Assembly (NCBI GenBank): GCA_013316495.1
Contig: WSMP01000034.1
Location: 1-12,557, forward strand
Length of the DNA stretch: 12,557 bases
Origin: Angelakisella sp.
Lineage (GTDB): Bacteria; Bacillota; Clostridia; Oscillospirales; Ruminococcaceae
Direction: 5' to 3'
In this document: positions 1-5,633 of the stretch, one piece after another
Numbering within the stretch: the first letter of the stretch is position 1
Layout: each line of letters starts with the position of its first letter
Made by a program: the position numbers and the translations under genes
The notes under the pieces: generated by a model
The model's database searches: none
What the model saw: only the letters and a program-made list of their open reading frames with translations
What the model was told of the DNA's origin: nothing

Positions 1-43
1 AAAACAGGGCGCAGACGCCCAGCATCAGGCGGGCAGGCTTCAT
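1..43 (-). CDS. Start of a secreted or lipoprotein gene, cut by the left edge
   Basis: Only the first 14 codons are present, reading MKPARLMLGVCALF. A positive N-terminus followed by a hydrophobic run is the start of a signal peptide. The start is supported by an AGGAGTG ribosome site that overlaps the end of the upstream lipoprotein gene, whose TGA lies 5 bases before this ATG, so the two are almost certainly co-transcribed and perhaps translationally coupled. The N-terminus resembles that of the neighbour (the GLCAL/GVCAL core), which would fit a tandem paralogue, but 14 residues cannot prove homology. Other possibilities are another envelope protein or an ABC component with a signal sequence. 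Confidence 0.75.
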   Translation of the reverse strand, partial: MKPARLMLGVCALF

Positions 44-48
44 AACGT

Positions 49-1482
49 TCACTCCTGTAGGAAGATGGTCATGCGGTTCTGGATGCGCTCCGCTGTTTCC
101 TCCGCTGTCAGCAGGTCGTGGTAGTAGTAGGCGGCCAGGTCCTCGCTGCATTCCCCGAAGATCTCTCCCTCCGCCTCCTCCCGGCTCACCTGGCAGTTCC
201 AGCCGTCTATCCGCTCCAGGGTCCTTTGCAGCAGGGCCTCCCGGTCCCCCTCCTTCCAGCGCAGGTCCGGGTATTCCGCCATGTCCCGCTCCTGGAAGGG
301 CCGGGTGTACCGGTGCCAGAACCGGAAGCTCTGGAAGAAATTGGCCCGGTTGATGGGGATAAAGGCGCAGTAGGTGAAGTAATACTTTTGGGCCTCGGCG
401 GAATCCATCTCCTCCGGGTATTCCCGCGGGCCGATGTAGAACTTCAGAAGCTCCCAGGCCAGCTCCTGGTTCTTGCTGCTGCTGGGGATGGCGTAATCCC
501 GCATGGAGCGGAAGGAGGCATCCCCGGCGGTGTTCACCAGCAGCACCGGGCCAGTGATGTTTTTGTGGTCCAAGAGGAAGGGCATCAGGTCGCTGCCGCT
601 GCTAATACTCATGTCGGAAAAGAGGTAGTCCTTTTCCATAAAGGAATCGTTATAGACCACCCGGTCCATGTCGTTATCCGGCAGGACGGGGATCTTTTCC
701 TTGGTAAGGCGCAGATAGTCCAAAAAGGCCGGGTCCGAAAAGCGGGCGGTGCGGCTCTCCAGGTCGTAGTAGGACAGGGCCTCGGTGTAAAAGAAGGTGT
801 AGGGATTCATGCCGGGGATCAGCCGGGGGCTCTCCCCGGTGGCCGCCGCCACCTCCTCCTGGAGCTGGAGCATCTGCCGGTAGGTGAGGGTGTCCGGCGG
901 GTGGATTCCCGCCTCCTCCAGCAGGGGTCGGCTGACCCAGTAGGTTTTATACAGGAAGGAGCAGGGCATGGAATATAGGCCCCCCTGGTACTCCTTCCCC
1001 TCCCAGACGTTGGTGTAGTAGTCCTCCCGCCGGAACTCCGGGTCCCGATCCATGAAGGTGTAGAGGTCGCAAAGAAGGCCGCTCCTGGCGCACTTCCACA
1101 CCGAAAATCCGGCCATGTCCACCAGGTCCGGGCCGCCGCCGCTCATCAGCTCCACCACCGTCTGGGTGCCGTAGTCGTCCAGGGAGCGGACGTCGTTTTC
1201 GCCCCCCGCCTTAACAAGGTCGATGGTGACGCCGGGGTGCAGAGCGGTAAAGTCCTGGATGATGGTCTCCATCTGCTCGTCCCAGAAGGTCTTGATGGTG
1301 AGATGGCCGGTGAGCTCCCGCGGCCGCTGGTTCCGGGGAGCGCCGGGGGCGGGGGCACCGGCATCCTGGCTTTGGCTGATTTGAGAATTTATCTGCCTGT
1401 AGGCGTCGGAATCCCCCCGGCCGCACCCGGCGGCCAGGAGCATCACCAGGGCGCAAAGCCCCGCTGTCAGTCGCTTTTTCAT
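49..1482 (-). CDS. ABC transporter substrate-binding lipoprotein, extracellular solute-binding family 1
   Basis: A 477-residue exported binding protein. Residues 1-20 form a lipoprotein signal peptide with lipobox LAAGC and lipidated Cys20. A Ser/Gln/Pro-rich linker follows to about residue 55. The mature domain begins with a strand-like LTGHLTIKTFW and continues to FTALHPGVTIDLV, the usual opening of family-1 carbohydrate or oligopeptide-type binding proteins. Later segments such as GGGPDLVDM and the IPSSSKNQELAWELLKF helix region (remaining-days 'AWEFLKF' type motif) support the family. The length is slightly above the usual 420-450. Ligand cannot be told from sequence; sugar is the family default. 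A GGAGG site lies 7 bases before the ATG, and a promoter is seen at 1580-1608. The next gene downstream is another secreted protein; no permease is visible, although one could lie beyond the edge. Confidence 0.88.
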   Translation of the reverse strand: MKKRLTAGLCALVMLLAAGCGRGDSDAYRQINSQISQSQDAGAPAPGAPRNQRPRELTGHLTIKTFWDEQMETIIQDFTALHPGVTIDLVKAGGENDVRSLDDYGTQTVVELMSGGGPDLVDMAGFSVWKCARSGLLCDLYTFMDRDPEFRREDYYTNVWEGKEYQGGLYSMPCSFLYKTYWVSRPLLEEAGIHPPDTLTYRQMLQLQEEVAAATGESPRLIPGMNPYTFFYTEALSYYDLESRTARFSDPAFLDYLRLTKEKIPVLPDNDMDRVVYNDSFMEKDYLFSDMSISSGSDLMPFLLDHKNITGPVLLVNTAGDASFRSMRDYAIPSSSKNQELAWELLKFYIGPREYPEEMDSAEAQKYYFTYCAFIPINRANFFQSFRFWHRYTRPFQERDMAEYPDLRWKEGDREALLQRTLERIDGWNCQVSREEAEGEIFGECSEDLAAYYYHDLLTAEETAERIQNRMTIFLQE

Positions 1483-1504
1483 GCGGTTTCCTCCAGGGCG
1501 AAAC

Positions 1505-1524
1505 GAAGCCTTTGCAAAGCCTTC
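1505..1524. promoter_or_regulatory. Near-perfect 20-bp palindrome in the lipoprotein gene leader
   Basis: The two 10-base halves GAAGCCTTTG and CAAAGCCTTC match as an inverted repeat at 9 of 10 paired positions, with one symmetric C/C mismatch. It lies between the predicted transcription start (about 1573) and the GGAGG ribosome site at 1490-1494. It could be an operator for a dimeric repressor or a small leader hairpin with little loop. The central CTTTGCAAAG is not a typical catabolite-response element, which is centred on CG. The function is inference. Confidence 0.35.
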
Positions 1525-1579
1525 TCCCGCTCCTTATCCATCCCCCAATCCAGGGAGCTTTTCTGCCAACCATGGACTT

Positions 1580-1608
1580 ATTTTAACATATCCGGGGGTG
1601 TTTGTCAC
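1580..1608 (-). promoter_or_regulatory. Sigma-A promoter for the solute-binding lipoprotein operon
   Basis: Read on the minus strand, a -35 of GTGACA (1603-1608) is separated by 17 bases from a -10 of TAAAAT (1580-1585). A TG one base upstream of the -10 makes it an extended -10. Transcription would start near 1573, leaving a leader of about 90 bases before the ATG at 1482. Confidence 0.65.
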
Positions 1609-1655
1609 CCTGCCCGCATTGCATCTGCCAATCTGGGGTTTCACCCCAGCCCCCA

Positions 1656-1689
1656 CTTCTTTTTCTTCTTGCAAAAGAAGAAAAAGAAG
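1656..1689. repeat. Perfect 15-bp inverted repeat with GCAA loop, polypurine arm
   Basis: The left arm CTTCTTTTTCTTCTT (1656-1670) and right arm AAGAAGAAAAAGAAG (1675-1689) pair perfectly around GCAA. The plus-strand transcript would have a GNRA tetraloop. One arm is all pyrimidine and the other all purine. It lacks a T-tract beyond the stem on either strand, so it is not a standard terminator for the genes on either side, though the T-rich arm may itself help termination. A smaller hairpin, CTGGGG/CCCCAG at 1633-1649, stands just to its left. The rest of 1609-1785 shows no gene: open frames crossing it have low-complexity, non-conserved-looking products. Confidence 0.6.
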
Positions 1690-1785
1690 CAAAAAGAAGA
1701 ATGACAAAAGGGTCCAATAACACAGCAAATTTAATAGAGAAAGCTGCGTGGTTTGGACACTCCCCCGCAGATTGTTGTTCAAGTC

Positions 1786-1830
1786 AAAAAAGAAAAGCCC
1801 GCCGGACCGGCTTCCACGGTCCAACGGGCT
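1786..1830 (-). terminator. Intrinsic terminator of the Dabb-lrgA-lrgB operon
   Basis: On the minus strand, AGCCCG and GGACCG pair with CGGTCC and CGGGCT, with a TT/GG internal mismatch and a 7-base loop, giving about 12 base pairs. The stem (1796-1830) is followed by TTTTCTTTTTT (1786-1796). It lies about 44 bases after the lrgB stop codon, the position expected for the operon end. Confidence 0.85.
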
Positions 1831-1836
1831 GTCCGT

Positions 1837-1860
1837 AAAAACATCCCGGTGGGGTGTTTT
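1837..1860 (-). terminator. Second hairpin between lrgB and the main terminator
   Basis: Read on the minus strand, AAAACACCCC and GGGATGTTTT form a 10-bp stem, with one G-U or A-C type imperfection depending on strand, around a 3-base loop; the stem runs into TTTTT. It starts 14 bases after the lrgB stop. It may be a weak first terminator, or an RNA 3'-end stabiliser, ahead of the stronger terminator at 1786-1830. Confidence 0.4.
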
Positions 1861-1873
1861 GGATACGGATCTT

Positions 1874-2551
1874 CTACAAAAAGGTGAGGAGCAGCACGGT
1901 GATGATACCGGCAACCCCTACGGCGACGCCGCTCATGGCCCCCTGGACCTTCCCCAGCTCCAGGGCGCGGGCGGTGCCGATGCCGTGGCTGGCGGTGCCG
2001 ATTGCCACACCCTGGGCCATAGGGTCGGAGATACCCAGCAGGCGCAGGAGGCCGGGGGCCAGGGCCGCCCCGGCGATGCCGGTGAAAATCACCACCACAA
2101 TGGTGATGGCGGCCACGCCGCCCCTTTGGGCGCTCAGCTCCACCGCAATGGGGGTGGTCACCGATTTGGGCAGAAGGGAGGCGGTGATAGTCTCATCCAG
2201 GCCAAAGACCTTGCAGAGGGCCAGGGTGGAACCCACCGAGGCACAGCACCCCGCCAGACACCCCAGCAGCACCGGCAGGAAGCTCTCCCGCAGCACCTCC
2301 CTCTGCCGGTAGATGGAGAGGGCCAGGGCGGCGGTGGCAGGCCCCAGCAGCATATTGATGACCTCCCCGCCCCGCTGGTAATCCGCCAGAGGCGTTCCGG
2401 TAAGCAGCAGGCAAAGGATAATCAGGGGGATGGCGATAAGATTGGGGTTGGCGATGGAAAGGCCGGTGCGCCGGTTCACCCACAGGCCGATGGAATAGGC
2501 CGCCACCGTCAGGGCGATGCCGAAGAGGGGGGACTGGGTGACAGCACTCAT
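1874..2551 (-). CDS. lrgB: LrgB family membrane protein (CidB/LrgB, PftB-like)
   Basis: A 225-residue, very hydrophobic protein with about 6-7 membrane segments. Family motifs are plain: LLGPATAALALSIYRQ near residues 69-84, LPKSVTTPIAVELS around 127-140, and AIGTASHGIGTARALE around 183-198. The length is normal for LrgB. LrgB partners LrgA. Homologues were first described as an antiholin-like pair that modulates murein hydrolase activity, and in Bacillus and Streptococcus LrgAB-type pairs take up pyruvate, while the plant fusion PLGG1 moves glycolate and glycerate. Which applies here cannot be told. The start ATG overlaps the lrgA stop as ATGA, so the two are translationally coupled. A strong terminator follows at 1786-1830. 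Confidence 0.93.
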   Translation of the reverse strand: MSAVTQSPLFGIALTVAAYSIGLWVNRRTGLSIANPNLIAIPLIILCLLLTGTPLADYQRGGEVINMLLGPATAALALSIYRQREVLRESFLPVLLGCLAGCCASVGSTLALCKVFGLDETITASLLPKSVTTPIAVELSAQRGGVAAITIVVVIFTGIAGAALAPGLLRLLGISDPMAQGVAIGTASHGIGTARALELGKVQGAMSGVAVGVAGIITVLLLTFL

Positions 2552-2916
2552 CTCTTCGCCTCCCTTCTCTTTCCCAGAAGGGCGGCCGCTGCCTTCACTG
2601 TAAAGGCGGTGGCGGCCAGGGTGACAGCCAGGGTCACCAGGGCAATAAGAATCAGCACCGGAACCTTATCCCGGATGAGGGGGAAATATTCCAGGATGGA
2701 GACCCCCGCCGGGACAAAGAGGAGCATCATGTTTTGGAGCAGAAGGTCCGCCCCCCGCTCCACCTGCCGGGGCTTCACCACGCCAGCGAGAAGCAGCAGA
2801 AGGAGCAGGAGCATCCCCAGGACGCTGGCAGGGAAGGCAAAGGGCAGCAGACCGCAGACCCACACCGCCAGAAGGTAGAGGGCAAAAAGCAGGGAAAGCT
2901 GACGCAGAGCGCTCAC
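2548..2916 (-). CDS. lrgA: LrgA/CidA family membrane protein, GTG start
   Basis: A 122-residue protein with about four membrane segments. The conserved FPASVLGMLLLLLLL (about residues 28-42) and LLLFVPAGVSILEYFPLI (about 64-81) match the LrgA/CidA family. I chose the GTG at 2916 because the protein then begins MSALRQLSLLFALYLL, which is the family's normal N-terminus. An upstream ATG would start inside the preceding Dabb gene and add 21 charged residues unlike LrgA. The GTG is 13 bases after the Dabb stop and has GAGG upstream with rather long spacing, so coupling to Dabb translation is likely. Its stop overlaps the lrgB start. The C-terminus is basic (GKRREAKR), consistent with a cytoplasmic tail. 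Role: small membrane partner of LrgB. Confidence 0.88.
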   Translation of the reverse strand: MSALRQLSLLFALYLLAVWVCGLLPFAFPASVLGMLLLLLLLLAGVVKPRQVERGADLLLQNMMLLFVPAGVSILEYFPLIRDKVPVLILIALVTLAVTLAATAFTVKAAAALLGKRREAKR

Positions 2917-2929
2917 GGCCTGCCCCGCC

Positions 2930-3226
2930 TCAGTCCGCAAAGTCGCAGGAGACCCGGTCGGTGATGACCTTGTGGACAAACTGCTGGACCTCCTTGTGGA
3001 GAGGGTGGTCCCGGTAGAGCTTCAGCGCCTCTATGTCCTCGTACCGCCCCAGGAGGCATAGGTCATATCCGGTGGGCATGACGTTGCGCCCCACGGTGAG
3101 GGAGATAAGGCCGGGAATTTTCCCCACCAGCGCCTCCAGCCGCTCCTTCATGATGGCGGCGTTCTGCTCCTTGCTGGCGCCCTCCGCCTCTTCCTTCAGA
3201 TTCCACATAACGATATGGGTGACCAT
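2930..3226 (-). CDS. Stress-responsive Dabb (dimeric alpha/beta barrel) domain protein
   Basis: A 98-residue soluble protein that is almost entirely one Dabb domain. The opening MVTHIVMWNLK, the helix NAAIMKERLEALVGKIPGL, the strand YDLCLLGRYEDIEALKLY and the end HPLHKEVQQFVHKVITDR follow the family pattern (H-x-V-x-W/F near the start and the HPxH motif late). Family members form dimeric barrels; some are stress-induced, some have ring-cleaving or cyclase roles, but most are of unknown function. The ATG at 3226 has an AAGGGG site about 9 bases upstream. It is the first gene of the operon with lrgA and lrgB and follows the consensus promoter at 3272-3300. A link between a Dabb protein and LrgAB is not one I recognise. 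Confidence 0.88.
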   Translation of the reverse strand: MVTHIVMWNLKEEAEGASKEQNAAIMKERLEALVGKIPGLISLTVGRNVMPTGYDLCLLGRYEDIEALKLYRDHPLHKEVQQFVHKVITDRVSCDFAD

Positions 3227-3271
3227 TTTCAAAAACCCCTTTCTTTTTGTCTCATTGATGCTTTGCCCCTT

Positions 3272-3300
3272 ATTATGGCCCAGGCGGAAGGGATTGTCAA
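3272..3300 (-). promoter_or_regulatory. Near-consensus sigma-A promoter of the Dabb-lrgAB operon
   Basis: On the minus strand, TTGACA (3295-3300) and CATAAT (3272-3277) are separated by exactly 17 bases. Transcription should start near 3265, leaving a leader of about 40 bases. The -35 sits within an 11-base palindrome, GATTGTCAATC (3292-3302), which could let a repressor cover it. Confidence 0.8.
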
Positions 3301-3316
3301 TCTCCCAAAGGTTATT

Positions 3317-3337
3317 CAAGGTCCCTTGGCACGCCAA
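3317..3337. promoter_or_regulatory. Overlapping inverted repeats in the divergent promoter region
   Basis: CAAGG-TC-CCTTG (3317-3328) and TTGGC-AC-GCCAA (3326-3337) overlap by three bases. They lie between the two divergent promoters, upstream of both -35 boxes, a typical place for an activator or shared regulator. OmpR-type regulators usually bind direct repeats rather than such inverted repeats, so the binder is uncertain and short repeats like these can arise by chance. Confidence 0.3.
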
Positions 3338-3363
3338 ACAGGCAGATTTTAAATAGGCTCTCA

Positions 3364-3392
3364 TAGACATTTCGCCAAAAAAGGAGTAAAAT
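3364..3392 (+). promoter_or_regulatory. Sigma-A promoter of the two-component operon
   Basis: TAGACA (3364-3369) and TAAAAT (3387-3392) are separated by 17 bases, one mismatch from consensus in each box. Transcription would begin near 3399, giving a leader of roughly 33 bases before the response regulator ATG at 3432. Confidence 0.7.
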
Positions 3393-3431
3393 AGGGGACA
3401 TACCATTTCGGCGCCGAGGGGAGGGACAGGG

Positions 3432-4160
3432 ATGAAGGTATTGATTGTAGACGATGAGCCCAGCATCGTAAACCTCATCCGGATGAACCTGAAGCTGGAG
3501 GGCTATGATTCGGTCTGCGCCTACTCCGGGCGGGAGGCGGTGGAGGCCTACGCCGCCCAGAAGCCGGACATTGTCCTTTTGGACATTATGCTGCCGGATA
3601 TGGACGGGTACGACGTCCTCCGGGCCATCCAGGAGCTGGACCGCTCCGCCGCCGTCATCTTTATCACCGCAAACGACAAGCGCACCAGCAAAATCCTGGG
3701 GCTGGAGCTGGGGGCTGACGATTATATCACCAAGCCTTTCGACAATAAAGAGCTGGTGCTGCGGGTAAAAACCCTTTGGCGGCGGATACGCCTCACTAGA
3801 GGGGCCGTAGAGGCGGCCCCTCCCCCTCCGGAGCCGGAGGGGGCTGCGTCCCGTCCCTCCGCCGTCCTTGCCTGCGGGGAGCTGGCCTTGGACCCGGACG
3901 CCCACACCGTCCTGGTGGCCGGGTCGGAGGTCTCCCTCACCTACCGGGAATTTGACGTCCTCTGCTACCTGATGCAGAACCGCCGCCGGGTTCTGGGACG
4001 GGAGGAGCTGCTGGAAAACATTTGGGGCTACAGCTTTATGGGGAACACCCGCGCGGTGGATATCCTTATGGGGCGGCTGCGCCAAAAGCTGGGCTCCGCC
4101 GGGGAATATATCCGCACGGTGTACGGGGTGGGCTACCGCTTTGAGGGGCCGGAAAAATGA
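3432..4160 (+). CDS. OmpR/PhoB-type response regulator
   Basis: A 242-residue DNA-binding response regulator. The receiver domain (1 to about 118) has the acidic pair in VDDE (D7, D8), the phospho-acceptor D51 in LLDIMLP, T79 in FITA and K101 in KPFDN: a complete set. A Pro/Glu-rich linker of about 20 residues (127-146) is long for the family. The winged helix (about 148-237) has the recognition-helix region RAVDILMGRLRQKL and the wing IRTVYGVGYRF typical of the OmpR class. The ATG is preceded by GGGGAGGGA. Its stop overlaps the kinase start (ATGA), so regulator and kinase are translationally coupled. It is divergent from the Dabb-lrgAB operon, making that operon a candidate target in addition to autoregulation. 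The signal is unknown. Confidence 0.95.
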   Translation: MKVLIVDDEPSIVNLIRMNLKLEGYDSVCAYSGREAVEAYAAQKPDIVLLDIMLPDMDGYDVLRAIQELDRSAAVIFITANDKRTSKILGLELGADDYITKPFDNKELVLRVKTLWRRIRLTRGAVEAAPPPPEPEGAASRPSAVLACGELALDPDAHTVLVAGSEVSLTYREFDVLCYLMQNRRRVLGREELLENIWGYSFMGNTRAVDILMGRLRQKLGSAGEYIRTVYGVGYRFEGPEK

Positions 4161-5614
4161 TTCAAAAACGGCTGAAGCTGCGCATTATCCGCCTGAATCT
4201 TCTGTTCCTCCTGCCCATCCTGCTACTTTTCTGCGCCGCCGCCACGAGCTCCATCTTTGGGGTGATGCGCCGCTCCCAGGTGCGCTTTCTCACCAGCGAA
4301 AGCTACATGAGCCAGGTATACCTGATGGAGCGCCTCAGCTACCCTGGCAGCCCGGAGCTTCAGCGGGCGCAGCTGCAAAATTCCGCCCCTCTTCTCTGCT
4401 CCACCCTGGCGGATATCTCTAGCCTGCGGGTGCAGCTTTTTTCCAGCGCTGGGGAGCTGATGGCCGATTCCCCTCCCTCCGCCCCGGTGGAGGCCACCCA
4501 GGATGTTTACAGCGCCGCCGGCGGGATGAAGGCCTACCAATTCTTCTCCCAGGGGCCGGGGCACTCCTACCTGTCTTTTTCCAGCCCGGTATACAGCGGC
4601 AGCGGGGAGACGGTGGGGGTGGTGCGGTATCTCACCTCCCAGGGGGACCTTGCTCTATTGCGGCGGATGGCCGCCGTTATGGCCGCCCTCGCCCTTCTGG
4701 CCCTGCTTATCGGATACCTGGTAAGCGCCCTCCTGGCGGATACCATCGCCCAGCCCATCCTCTCCCTCCAGGAGGCTCTCCACCAGATGGAGGAGGGCCG
4801 GGGCAAGCCGGTGCGGCTGCGCCCCAGCGCCTTCCAGGGGGAATTCCGGGAGCTGGAAAGCGCCTTTGTGGCTATGGAGGAGGCCAACCGCCGAAACATC
4901 CTGCGCCTGGGGCAGGAAAAGGAGAAGCAGAACCTCTTCTTCAACAGCGCCACCCACCAGCTGAAGACCCCCCTCACCTCCATCATCGGCTATTCGGAGA
5001 TTATCCAGCGGATGAGCCAGGACGAGGACATCACCCTCAGTGCCCAGTACATCCAGGAGGCAGGGCAGCATCTTCTTTCGGTGGTGGAAAATGTCATCAA
5101 CATCTCCCGCTTCCAGCGCACCGAGTACGAATTTTCCCCCTCCTGGTTCCACCTGGAGGAGCTTTGCCAGGAGTGCCGCACCCTGCTGCTGCCCCGTCTG
5201 GAGCGCAGCGGCATCGCCCTGGGGTGCAGCTGCGCCGCCACCGAGGTATACTTTGACCGGGAGCGGGTGCGGGAGGTGCTTTTGAACCTTTTGGATAACT
5301 GCATCCTTCACAGCGGCTGCACCTGCATCTCCATCACCTCCGCCACCCTGCCGGTGCGCCTGACGGTGGAGGACAACGGCGAAGGCATCCCTGCGGAGCA
5401 GCTGGAGCGGTTGTTCCAGCCCTTCTACCGGCCCGGCTCCTCCGCCCCCGGCGGCAGCGGTCTGGGGCTTTCCATCTGCAAGGAGATTATGAGCGCCCAG
5501 GGCGGGGATATTGAGGTCCTTTCCACCCCTGGCTCCGGCACGCGGGTGGTTCTCTACTTCCAGGACCGCCAGCAGCCTCAGGACTGGTACGGCACCATGG
5601 CCCGGAGGATTTAA
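4157..5614 (+). CDS. Membrane sensor histidine kinase with HAMP domain
   Basis: A 485-residue kinase. A first membrane segment (about 11-35) and a second (about 171-195) enclose an external region of about 135 residues, the likely sensor, without a motif I recognise. HAMP-like sequence follows (about 196-250). The dimerisation/phospho-acceptor helix carries H267 in ATHQLKTPLTSIIGYSE. The ATPase domain has the N box LLNLLDNCILHS (376-386), G1 box EDNGEGIP (405-412), F box LFQPFYRP and G2 box GSGLGLSICKEI (433-444); the catalytic set looks complete. It should autophosphorylate H267 and pass phosphate to D51 of the upstream regulator. A GT-free tail after residue 468 (QDRQQPQDWYGT) is unusual but short. 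A third gene follows after 19 bases. Confidence 0.95.
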   Translation: MIQKRLKLRIIRLNLLFLLPILLLFCAAATSSIFGVMRRSQVRFLTSESYMSQVYLMERLSYPGSPELQRAQLQNSAPLLCSTLADISSLRVQLFSSAGELMADSPPSAPVEATQDVYSAAGGMKAYQFFSQGPGHSYLSFSSPVYSGSGETVGVVRYLTSQGDLALLRRMAAVMAALALLALLIGYLVSALLADTIAQPILSLQEALHQMEEGRGKPVRLRPSAFQGEFRELESAFVAMEEANRRNILRLGQEKEKQNLFFNSATHQLKTPLTSIIGYSEIIQRMSQDEDITLSAQYIQEAGQHLLSVVENVINISRFQRTEYEFSPSWFHLEELCQECRTLLLPRLERSGIALGCSCAATEVYFDRERVREVLLNLLDNCILHSGCTCISITSATLPVRLTVEDNGEGIPAEQLERLFQPFYRPGSSAPGGSGLGLSICKEIMSAQGGDIEVLSTPGSGTRVVLYFQDRQQPQDWYGTMARRI

Positions 5615-5633
5615 ACAGATAAAGGAGGGTTTT

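Noticed and set aside
118..978. A 286-codon open frame on the plus strand opposite the solute-binding lipoprotein
   Set aside because: It is a shadow of the real gene: repetitive Val/Gly/Leu/Gln composition, no start signal, and the opposite strand has a clear lipoprotein with promoter and ribosome site.
1510..1519. CTTTGCAAAG as a catabolite-response element
   Set aside because: The cre consensus is centred on CG with different flanks; here the centre is GC, so I kept it only as part of an unspecified palindrome.
1534..1914. A 126-codon open frame across the gene-free gap
   Set aside because: It crosses the lipoprotein promoter, the 15-bp hairpin and the terminator, and its product has no recognisable feature.
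1748..2878. A 376-codon open frame on the plus strand opposite lrgA and lrgB
   Set aside because: It is extremely rich in Gly, Gln, His and Arg without structure, and would run through the terminator hairpins; lrgA and lrgB are certain on the other strand.
2548..2979. ATG at 2979 as the start of lrgA
   Set aside because: It lies inside the Dabb gene, lacks a good ribosome site, and adds 21 polar residues not seen in LrgA; the GTG at 2916 gives the normal N-terminus.
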